This document shows positions 1 through 6,400 of a DNA stretch of 9,518 bases, one piece after another; the stretch's first letter is position 1, and every line of letters starts with the position of its first letter. Both the position numbers and the translations under genes were made by a program. Below the pieces are notes generated by a model, which did no database searches, had not been told where the DNA came from, and worked only from the letters and a program-made list of their open reading frames with translations. Source of the stretch: Candidatus Dormiibacterota bacterium (GTDB lineage Bacteria > Chloroflexota > Dormibacteria > Aeolococcales > Aeolococcaceae); the NCBI GenBank assembly GCA_003135255.1, contig PLAX01000184.1:1-9518 (forward strand). The letters are read 5' to 3'.

Positions 1-140
1 CCGTCGCCAAGCGGGCACCGGCAGCCAAGCGGGCACCGGCTGCCAAGCGCACCGTCGCCAAGCGCACCGTCAAGCGTGCGGTGAAGCGCGTCGCCCCGGC
101 GGTCGCCCCCGCGGCACCGGCGGCACCGCCGGCACCCTGA
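1..140 (+). CDS. C-terminal end of a Lys/Arg/Ala/Pro-rich protein (5' end outside window)
   Basis: Only the last 45 codons are visible, read in the frame beginning at base 3 and ending at TGA 138-140. The peptide is built from short basic repeats, two AKRAPA-type units and then two AKRTV-type units, followed by a tail of Ala, Pro and Val. At DNA level these are near-exact 18-base and 15-base tandem repeats between bases 3 and 75. Basic Ala/Pro/Lys tails of this kind occur on HU-type nucleoid proteins with histone H1-like extensions, and also on some ribosomal and polymer-binding proteins. The tail alone cannot say which. A strong terminator follows 21 bases after the stop, so this is the last gene of its transcript. 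The coding call is good because the frame, composition and terminator agree; the function is unknown. Confidence 0.7.
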   Translation, partial: VAKRAPAAKRAPAAKRTVAKRTVKRAVKRVAPAVAPAAPAAPPAP

Positions 141-161
141 GGGATCTGATCCCAGCATCTG

Positions 162-196
162 AGGCCCCCGGGAGCACGGCTCCCGGGGGCCTTTCT
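162..196 (+). terminator. Rho-independent terminator after the basic-tail gene
   Basis: Bases 163-175 and 179-191 form a perfect 13-bp GC-rich stem closed by a 3-base loop (ACG). A further A162-T192 pair extends it to 14 bp. The run TTTCTC follows at once. It lies 21 bases downstream of the stop at 140 and upstream of the next start at 228, so it separates the two transcripts. The T-tract is short, but the stem is long and perfect. Confidence 0.85.
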
Positions 197-215
197 CGTA
201 CCTCGCCCCTCCTGA

Positions 216-221
216 TACCCT
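216..221 (+). promoter_or_regulatory. Putative -10 element (TACCCT) of a leaderless promoter
   Basis: TACCCT fits the TANNNT -10 pattern and ends 6 bases before the GTG start at 228. That spacing would put the transcription start at or next to the first base of the gene. No Shine-Dalgarno sequence precedes this GTG, and no clear -35 hexamer is seen. Leaderless genes with exactly this arrangement are common in Actinobacteria, Deinococcus and related high-GC groups. It also sits just behind a terminator, where a new promoter is expected. Confidence 0.45.
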
Positions 222-227
222 CGATCC

Positions 228-746
228 GTGCCGCTCGTCCTGATCAGCTTCCTGGATGGTGAGATCATCCACGCCGACATCGACGACCTGAGCTTTGACC
301 GCCCCCTGCTCGAGGCCGAGGTCCGCGGCGCCGACCCCAACAACGAGCGGGCGCTCTTCCCCCTCACCGCAATCCGGGAGCTGGTGGTGGGCCAGCCCGT
401 GCCGGCACCCGAGGACCTCGCGGGCTGGGACCGGGCCGCCTTCCACTTCGTCGACGGTCAGGTGCTGCGCGCCTCGGTCGCCCCCGACTCCCTTCTTGGG
501 CGCTTCGGTGGCCTGTGGAGGTCGGTGGAGCCGGGATCCCCGGAGATGCGGACCCTGGGCATCCCCTACTCCTCCCTCAAGGGCGTGTTCAAGCTGCGGC
601 AGTGGGACAGCCGGCCCGTCGGGGCCCGATCCGGAGGGGACACCCACGTCAACCAGGTGGCGCGCATCCTGGCCGAGCGAGATGGGGGCGGGACGGCATC
701 GCCCCCCGCCCCGGAGCGCCCGCTGATCAGCCGCGTCCGCCCGTGA
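228..746 (+). CDS. Hypothetical protein with two tandem DUF6982-like domains
   Basis: The 172-residue protein starts at GTG. It has no signal peptide or membrane segment and should be cytoplasmic. Two halves share a pattern. Residues 3-55 hold FLDG near 8-11 and end in a PLTAIRELVV strand at 45-54. Residues 70-125 hold FVDG near 74-77 and end in PYSSLKGVFKL at 113-123. A hydrophobic strand with a DG turn, a variable middle and a proline-led closing strand resembles the small beta-rich DUF6982-type domain, which occurs in regulatory or PilZ-like contexts. That match is from memory of the motif and is only moderately secure. The last 45 residues are polar, Gly/Pro-rich and probably disordered. 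It stands alone after a terminator, 63 bases before the next gene. No function can be assigned. Confidence 0.75.
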   Translation: MPLVLISFLDGEIIHADIDDLSFDRPLLEAEVRGADPNNERALFPLTAIRELVVGQPVPAPEDLAGWDRAAFHFVDGQVLRASVAPDSLLGRFGGLWRSVEPGSPEMRTLGIPYSSLKGVFKLRQWDSRPVGARSGGDTHVNQVARILAERDGGGTASPPAPERPLISRVRP

Positions 747-805
747 CCCGCCTCCGGCGCGGGACCTGCCGCAGCGGCGTAACCAGCCTGTCAGGGACGG
801 CGTGC

Positions 806-811
806 TAGGGT
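806..811 (+). promoter_or_regulatory. Possible -10 element (TAGGGT) ahead of the flippase-like gene
   Basis: TAGGGT matches TANNNT. It overlaps the GTG codon at 810, so if it is a promoter, translation would more likely begin at the second in-frame GTG at 822, giving a leader of only a few bases. No Shine-Dalgarno sequence or clear -35 hexamer is visible. The 63-base gap before it contains only a weak GC hairpin (747-751 with 759-763) without a T-run, so read-through from the upstream gene is also possible. Confidence 0.3.
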
Positions 812-1916
812 GCGTCCCACCGTGAGCGGAGGCGCGCCTGCGGTCGACGAGCCAGAGGCCGAGACGGCCCCGGCCCTTGCCGGCCGCTTCCTGACCAAGC
901 GAACCCTGATCTCGATCGCTGCCGCGATCCTCATCGTGGGAGTGGTCGTGTGGCGCGCGGACATCCCCTGGGAGGAGGCCTGGGACAAGATACGGTCCGC
1001 CAACCTCTCCTTCTACCTCCTCGCCATCGTCGTCTACTACCTCTCCTTCGTCGCTCGCGGCCTCCGCTGGCAGGTGCTCCTCGCCAACTCCGGGGAGGTG
1101 CGCAAGACCCGCCGCCTGACCCCGCTCGTCCTCGCGTCGTTCTTCGTCAACTGCATCGTCCCGGCCAAGATGGGGGACGTCTATCGCGCCTACCTCGGCC
1201 GGGTCCGAGAGCGCATCCCCGGCAGCAAGGCGTTCGGGACCGTGGTCAGCGAGCGCCTCCTCGACCTCTGCGTGGTGGTGGCACTGCTCCTCGTATCGGG
1301 GGCCTACGTCTTCCACAAGAAGGACTCGGGGGCCCTGGTCCCCTACGTGATCATCGGCGGACTCCTCTGCGCATTCGGCATCGGGGTCATCGTGTTGATG
1401 CGAGCCGGGCGAGGCACACGCGTCCTTCGCCTGTTCCCGGACCCGATCTTCCGTCGCTACGAATCGTTCCGCAGCGGCGCGGTGACCTCGCTGCGCCGCT
1501 GGCCGACCCTGATCGGGCTGACCCTGGCCGTCTGGGCCTGCGAGTCGGGTCGCCTCGGGCTGGTCATCGCCGCCCTCGGATTGAGCAGCCAGGTGGGACC
1601 GTCGCAGTTCGTCCTCGTCGCCCTGGTGGCGGCGCTGCTGACCACGGTCCCCTTCACCCCCGGAGGGGTGGGCCTGGTCCAGGCCGGCGTGGCGACCGCC
1701 CTCGTCATCGTGGCCGGCCTCAGCAAGACCCTGGCGATCTCGATCGCCCTGCTGGACGGCAGCATCAGCTGGGGCAGCCTGCTGATCATCGGGTTCATCG
1801 TCTTCGCCCTGGTCCACCTCTGGATCTCTCGGGACGCCGCCGCGAAGAGAGCCGCGCCGCCGGGAGACCGGGCGCTGCGGGACGACGCCTGCCCTGTGAC
1901 CCACTCCGTGGTATGA
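810..1916 (+). CDS. UPF0104 / lysylphosphatidylglycerol synthase TM-domain family membrane protein
   Basis: This 368-residue polytopic inner-membrane protein belongs to the UPF0104 (YbhN/AglD-like) family, related to the flippase half of MprF. A polar N-terminus of about 30 residues is followed by a membrane segment (about 33-48) and roughly seven more. Family signatures are RGLRWQVLL after the second segment, NCIVPAKMGDVYRAYL (114-129, with P118, G122, D123 and R126), VVSERLLDL, and TPGGVGLVQAG (283-293). The last motif usually has Glu where this protein has Gln291. The soluble aminoacyl-transferase domain of MprF is absent, so aminoacylation of lipids is not expected; a role in moving or handling a lipid or glycolipid is inferred. 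GTG 810 is the longest start and GTG 822 is an alternative. The stop overlaps the epimerase start (ATGA), which suggests translational coupling and a shared envelope pathway. Confidence 0.88.
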   Translation: MRPTVSGGAPAVDEPEAETAPALAGRFLTKRTLISIAAAILIVGVVVWRADIPWEEAWDKIRSANLSFYLLAIVVYYLSFVARGLRWQVLLANSGEVRKTRRLTPLVLASFFVNCIVPAKMGDVYRAYLGRVRERIPGSKAFGTVVSERLLDLCVVVALLLVSGAYVFHKKDSGALVPYVIIGGLLCAFGIGVIVLMRAGRGTRVLRLFPDPIFRRYESFRSGAVTSLRRWPTLIGLTLAVWACESGRLGLVIAALGLSSQVGPSQFVLVALVAALLTTVPFTPGGVGLVQAGVATALVIVAGLSKTLAISIALLDGSISWGSLLIIGFIVFALVHLWISRDAAAKRAAPPGDRALRDDACPVTHSVV

Positions 1917-2839
1917 GAGCGCTGGTCACCGGGGGGGCGGGCTTCATCGGCTCACACCTCTCCGAAGCGCTGCTTGCGGCCGGTCATGAGGTCACAGCCC
2001 TCGACGACCTCTCACGGGGACGGCGTTCCCAGGTGCCCGCAGCCGCACGCTTTGTCCAGGCCGACATCACCGAGGATCTGGGCGGCGTCCTCGGCGAGGT
2101 CCGACCCGAGATCGTGTTCCACGAAGCGGCCCAGATCGATGTCCGGCGCTCGCTGGCGGACCCGCTGCTCGACACCAGGATCAATGTGCTGGGCACTGTC
2201 AACCTCCTCCAGGCCTGCGCTGCCGCAGGGGTGCGCCGCGTCGTCTTCGCCAGCAGCGGAGGCGCGATCTACGGCGACACCGAGGCGATCCCGACGCCGG
2301 AGAGCCATCCGCAGCGGCCGGCCTCGAACTACGGCGCCGCCAAGGCCGCGGCGGAGCTGTACGGCGGCGTCTGCAGCCACGTCTACGGCGTCGAGTTCGT
2401 CGCGCTCCGTTACGCCAACGTCTACGGACCGCGCCAGGATCCCCACGGGGAGGCGGGCGTGATCGCCATCTTCACCGAGCGGATGCTCGGGGGCGAGGTT
2501 CCGACCATCAACGGGGATGGCACCCAGACTCGAGACTACGTCTACGTCGCCGATGTGGTCGCGGCCAACCTGGCGGCGATCGCGGGGCCGCCCGGCGCCT
2601 ACAACGTGGGCACGGGCACCGAATGCGATGTCAACGAGGTCCACCGGCGGCTGGCTCGCATCGTCGGGGTGTCAACCCCCGCGGACCACGGACCGGGCAA
2701 GCCCGGGGAGCAGCAGCGCTCCTGCCTGGACGCGTCACTGGCCGCATCCCGCCTGGGCTGGCGCCCGCGCTTCTCGCTGGACGCAGGCCTCGACGCGACG
2801 GTCGCCTACTTCCGCGACCGCGGGTCAGGCTACTTGTAG
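1913..2839 (+). CDS. NAD-dependent epimerase/dehydratase, UDP-glucose 4-epimerase-like
   Basis: This 308-residue extended short-chain dehydrogenase/reductase is probably a UDP-hexose 4-epimerase of the GalE type, which interconverts UDP-glucose and UDP-galactose or the N-acetyl forms. The Rossmann motif TGGAGFIGSH lies at residues 6-15. SSGGAIYG (114-121) carries the active-site serine region. The catalytic pair YxxxK is Y140 and K144 in NYGAAK. RYANVYGPRQ, and later TRDYVYVADV, are typical of the sugar-nucleotide subgroup. Length is normal for short bacterial GalE proteins. The start is ATG 1913, whose ATGA overlaps the stop of the membrane-protein gene. No Shine-Dalgarno sequence is seen, so coupling is likely. 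The 3' end overlaps the convergent infA gene. The exact substrate cannot be read from the sequence: GalE is likeliest, while other 4-epimerases or dehydratases are possible. Confidence 0.9.
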   Translation: MRALVTGGAGFIGSHLSEALLAAGHEVTALDDLSRGRRSQVPAAARFVQADITEDLGGVLGEVRPEIVFHEAAQIDVRRSLADPLLDTRINVLGTVNLLQACAAAGVRRVVFASSGGAIYGDTEAIPTPESHPQRPASNYGAAKAAAELYGGVCSHVYGVEFVALRYANVYGPRQDPHGEAGVIAIFTERMLGGEVPTINGDGTQTRDYVYVADVVAANLAAIAGPPGAYNVGTGTECDVNEVHRRLARIVGVSTPADHGPGKPGEQQRSCLDASLAASRLGWRPRFSLDAGLDATVAYFRDRGSGYL

Positions 2840-3135
2840 CGGAAGGTGATCCGTCCCCGGCTGAGGTCGTAGGGGCTCAGCTCCACCCTCACCTGGTCAC
2901 CGATCAGGATGCGAATGTAGAACTTGCGCATCTTGCCGGAGGTGTAGGCGAGGACATCCTGCCCGGTCTTGAGGCGCACCTTGAACATGGCGTTGGGCAG
3001 GGGCTCGACCACCGTGGCATCCATCTCAATCGTCTCCTCCTTGACCTCGGGGGAGTTGGTGGTGTCAGTGGGGGCACGCCGCCGCACCGGGCTGCGCCGG
3101 CGGGTGACGCCTGGTCGAGGTGGACGTCGCGCCAA
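2830..3135 (-). CDS. infA: Translation initiation factor IF-1 with Arg-rich N-terminal extension
   Basis: IF-1 is the small OB-fold protein that binds the 30S A site during initiation. The core from KEETIE (residues 32-37) to the end closely follows the family pattern, with VVEPLPNAMF, SGKMRKFYIRIL and SPYDLSRGRITFRYK. The usual length is about 72 residues; from TTG 3135 this one has 101. The extra first 30 residues include nine Arg in the first 20. I chose TTG 3135 because GAGGAG (3146-3141) sits 5 bases before it and because coding must include KEETIE, which is part of the conserved fold. GTG 3087 (85 residues, no Shine-Dalgarno) and ATG 3024 (64 residues, lacking KEETIE) are alternatives. 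The gene stands alone and runs opposite to metH. The identification is certain; the start is likely but not proven. Confidence 0.93.
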   Translation of the reverse strand: MARRPPRPGVTRRRSPVRRRAPTDTTNSPEVKEETIEMDATVVEPLPNAMFKVRLKTGQDVLAYTSGKMRKFYIRILIGDQVRVELSPYDLSRGRITFRYK

Positions 3136-3140
3136 AGTGT

Positions 3141-3146
3141 CTCCTC
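3141..3146 (-). promoter_or_regulatory. Shine-Dalgarno sequence for infA (decides the TTG start)
   Basis: On the minus strand GAGGAG is followed by 5 bases and then TTG 3135. This is the clearest ribosome-binding site in the window and the main support for the extended IF-1. The hexamer TATACG (3151-3146) overlaps it and could be read as a -10 element, but a transcript from there would lose the site. A promoter farther upstream is therefore more likely; no good -35/-10 pair was found. Confidence 0.65.
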
Positions 3147-3202
3147 GTATAGTGAACGGAACCGATCGGCAGGACCGGGCCGTTTGTCGAGCGTAGCACG
3201 GG

Positions 3203-3315
3203 ACACCCCACCGGGCAGGCCCGGCGGGGACCCCCATCATTCTCATTGGGGCTCGCCGCACACCCCACGCGGCAGGCGCGTGGGGACCCCGACTATTCTC
3301 ACAGGGGCTCGCCGC
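3203..3315. repeat. Two tandem copies of a two-hairpin element between infA and metH
   Basis: Copy 1 is 3203-3259 (57 bases) and copy 2 is 3260-3315 (56 bases), directly abutting. Both begin ACACCCCA, share GGCAGG and GGGGACCCC, keep ATTCTCA in a loop, and end GGGGCTCGCCGC. Each can fold into two hairpins. The first has CCCC 3206-3209 with GGGG 3226-3229 and an upper stem 3211-3215 with 3220-3224; in copy 2 it is CCCC 3263-3266 with GGGG 3282-3285, upper stem 3267-3271 with 3277-3281. The second pairs CCCC 3231-3234 with GGGG 3248-3251 (copy 2: 3287-3290 with 3304-3307) around a 13-base loop. Two upper-stem pairs are swapped between copies (C-G to G-C and G-C to C-G) and a mismatch becomes A-T, so pairing is kept while sequence changes. 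It could be a metH leader RNA or a dispersed palindromic repeat; the strand is undetermined. Confidence 0.8.
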
Positions 3316-3369
3316 CCCTCGGCGGCCCGGCTCAGCCGGCCGCTCGCCAGTCGCCGGGCCGTGGGCCCG
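3311..3369. other. Series of three short GC hairpins upstream of metH
   Basis: After the tandem repeats come three further potential hairpins. GCCGCC 3311-3316 pairs with GGCGGC 3321-3326 (4-base loop). CCGGC 3327-3331 pairs with GCCGG 3335-3339 (3-base loop). CGGGCC 3355-3360 pairs with GGCCCG 3364-3369 (loop GTG). None is followed by a T-run. They may be part of a structured metH 5' leader or just a by-product of very high GC. The remaining bases, 3370-3408, hold no Shine-Dalgarno sequence and no clear -10 for metH. I see no B12-box (GCCACTG) and no SAM-I type core in 3136-3408. Confidence 0.4.
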
Positions 3370-3408
3370 CCGTCCCGCCATGAAGATCCACACCCAAAGT
3401 GCAACCCC

Positions 3409-6400
3409 ATGAGCAGTAGCCCCTACCTCGAGGCGCTGAGCCGCCGCGTCCTGGTCTTCGACGGGGCGGTCGGGACCAATCTCCAGGCCATGGACCCCAC
3501 GCCCGCGCAGTTCGGCGGGGCGGCCCTGGAGGGCTGGGTGGACGGTCTGGTGCTTCACAGCCCCGACCTGGTCGAACGGCTCCACCGTTCCTTCCTCGAG
3601 GTCGGCGCCGACGTCATCGAGACGTGCACGTTCCAGTCCACCCCCCTCCGCCTGGCCGAATGGGGCGCCGGGGAGCGGGCGCGAGAGCTCAACGAGAAGG
3701 CGGCGCGGCTGGCCCGGCGGCTCGCCGACGAGCACTCCACCGCCGAGCAGCCCCGCTTCGTCGCCGGCAGCATGGGACCGTCCGGCTATCTGCCCGCAAG
3801 CAGTGACCCGAGCCTCGGACGGATCACATTCGGGGAGCTGGTCGCGGCCTTCCGCGAGCAGGCCGAGGGGCTGCTCGACGGTGGCTCCGATCTGCTCATC
3901 ATCGAGACGAGCCAGGACATCCTGGAGGTCAAGGCGGAGATCTTCGCGGCCCGCGAGGCCTTCGAGAGCACGGGCCGCCACGTCCCCATCCAGGCCCAGG
4001 CGACGCTCGACGTCTCCGGCCGGATGCTCCTCGGCACCGACATCGCCGCCGTCCTCGCCATCTTGGAGTCGCTGCGGGTGGACGTGGTCGGGCTCAACTG
4101 CTCGACCGGTCCCGAGTACATGCGCGAGCCGATCCGCTACCTCGCCGAGAACACCCGGCTGCCCATCTCCTGCATCCCCAACGCCGGCCTGCCCATCAAC
4201 GTCGGCGGCCGCGCCCACTACCCGATGCAGCCGGACCCCATGGCCGACCAGCTGGAAGAGTTTGTCCGAGACCTGGGGATCAACGTGGTGGGCGGCTGCT
4301 GCGGCACCACCCCAGCGCACATCGCCGCTCTGGTCAGCCGCGTGGGCGGGGCGACCCCGGTTTCGCGTGACGTCCAGGAGCGCCCCCGTCTCGCCTCCAG
4401 CATCCGCGCCACCGACCTGGACCAGGTGCCGAAGCCGCTGCTCATCGGTGAGCGGGTCAACGCCCAGGGGTCGCGGAAGATCAAGGAGCTGCTGATCGCC
4501 GACGACTACGACGGCATCGTCCGGGTGGCCCTGGGTCAGGTGGAGGGCGGAGCCCACGCTCTCGACGTCTGTGTCGCCCTCACCGAACGGAGCGACGAAG
4601 GCGATCAGATGTCGACCGCCGTCAAGGCTCTCCAGCAGGCGATCGAGGCGCCGCTCGTGTTCGACTCCACCGATGCTCTGGTGATCCGGCGCGCCCTGGA
4701 GGCCTACCCGGGCCGCGGCATCGTCAACTCGGTCAACCTGGAGAATGGGCGCGCCCGCTGCGAGGCAGTGCTGCCCCTGGTCCGCGACCATGGGCAGTGC
4801 GTCATAGCCCTGACGATCGACGAGCAGGGGATGGCGAGGACCCGCGAACGCAAGCTCGAGGTGGCGCGTCGCATTCGCGACATCGCCTGCGGCGAGTATG
4901 GGCTGGCACCCCACCAGCTGCTCTTCGACGACCTCACCTTCACCCTGGCGACGGGGGACGCCGAGTGGATCGACTCGGCGGTGGAGACGATCGAGGGCAT
5001 TCGCCTGATCAAGCGGGAGCTGCCGGGCGTGCTCACCTCGCTCGGGGTGAGCAACGTCTCGTTCGGTCTGACGCCGCCGGCCCGCGCGGTGCTCAACAGC
5101 GTCTTCCTCTACCACTGCGTCGAGGCGGGCCTGGACGCGGCCATCATCAATCCCGCCCAGACCGTCCCCTACGCCGAGATCAGCGCGGAGAGGCGCCAGC
5201 TCGCCGAGGACCTCATCTTCAACCGCCGGACGGACGCGCTCTCCCGCTACATCGACCACTTCTCGGGGGTGACCGAGCGGGTCGGGGCGGAGAAGGTCGA
5301 CCCCTTCGCCGGGCTCGCCGCACCCGAGCGCATCCACGCCCAGATCCTCCACCGCCGCAAGGAGGGGATCGAGGCACTGATCGACGAGACGCTCCGTGAC
5401 CGGAGCGCGATCAGCGTGCTCAACGAGATCCTCCTCCCGGCCATGAAGGACGTCGGTGACCGCTTCGGGGCGGGGGAGCTGATCCTTCCCTTTGTCCTGC
5501 AGAGCGCCGAGGTGATGAAGCGCGCCGTGGCCCACCTGGAGCAGTACCTGGACCGGACCGAGGGCTACACCAAGGGTCAGGTGGTGCTGGCCACGGTGTT
5601 CGGGGACGTCCACGACATCGGCAAGAACCTGGTCAAGACCATCCTCAGCAACAACGGGTACACAGTCCACGACCTCGGCAAGCAGGTGCCTCTGACGACC
5701 ATCGTCGAGAAGGCCATCGAGGTCGATGCGGACGTGATCGGATTGAGCGCGCTGCTGGTCAGCACCAGCAAGCAGATGCCGATGATGGTCGAGGAGCTCG
5801 ACCGCCGCGGTCTCGGCTACCCCGTGATCATCGGTGGTGCCGCCATCAACCGGGGATTCGGCCGGCGCATCCTCTACCTCGACCCGGAGCGCGCCTACGG
5901 GCCGGGCGTCTTCTACTGCAGGGACGCCTTCGAGGGGCTGGAGACCTGCGACCAGCTCGTCGATCCCGAGCGTCGCGCGCCGCTCCTGGAGCGTGTCCGC
6001 GCCGAGGCGCACGCCTTCCGCGAGCAGGAGCGTTCGAAGGCAGCTGCCAAGGCCGAGCTGCCCAAGGTCGTGGTCAGTGCGCGCAGCGCCACGCGGACGG
6101 ACACGCCCATCCCCACGCCACCCTTCTGGGGCCCCCAGGTGGTGACCGGCATCAACGCCCAGGCGGTGTACCCGCACATCGACCGCAACTCGCTCTTCAA
6201 GATGAGCTGGCAGTTCCGCGGGGTCCGCGATCCGGAACGGTGGGACGAGCTGGTGCGCACCGAGCTGGAGCCCCGCTTGGAGAGATCGATGCGCGAGGCG
6301 CAGCGGGAAGGGTGGCTCGACCTGCAGGCCGTCTACGGCTACTGGCCGGCGCTGGCCGAGGGCGACTCCGTCGTCGTCTTTGACCCCGAGGACCACGAGC

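Noticed and set aside
950..1912. Open frame upstream of the epimerase start, overlapping the membrane-protein gene
   Set aside because: Its translation is Arg/Pro/Gly-rich shadow sequence; the Rossmann fold starts right after ATG 1913, and the overlapped gene has clear family motifs.
2904..3206. Minus-strand 100-residue frame overlapping infA in another frame
   Set aside because: The overlapping frame encodes the conserved IF-1 core; this one has no recognisable motif and covers the infA promoter region.
3236..3303. Zur/Fur-type operator half-sites (TGAGAAT on the minus strand in both repeats)
   Set aside because: Only a half-site is kept and no inverted partner is present; the conserved ATTCTCA is better explained as the loop of the repeat.
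3203..3315. CRISPR array
   Set aside because: Two directly abutting copies with no unique spacers, and internal hairpins of differing sequence; this is a tandem repeat rather than repeat-spacer structure.
3136..3408. A cobalamin or SAM-I riboswitch controlling metH
   Set aside because: No B12-box and no SAM-I core sequence could be found on the plus strand; the hairpins there do not match either architecture.
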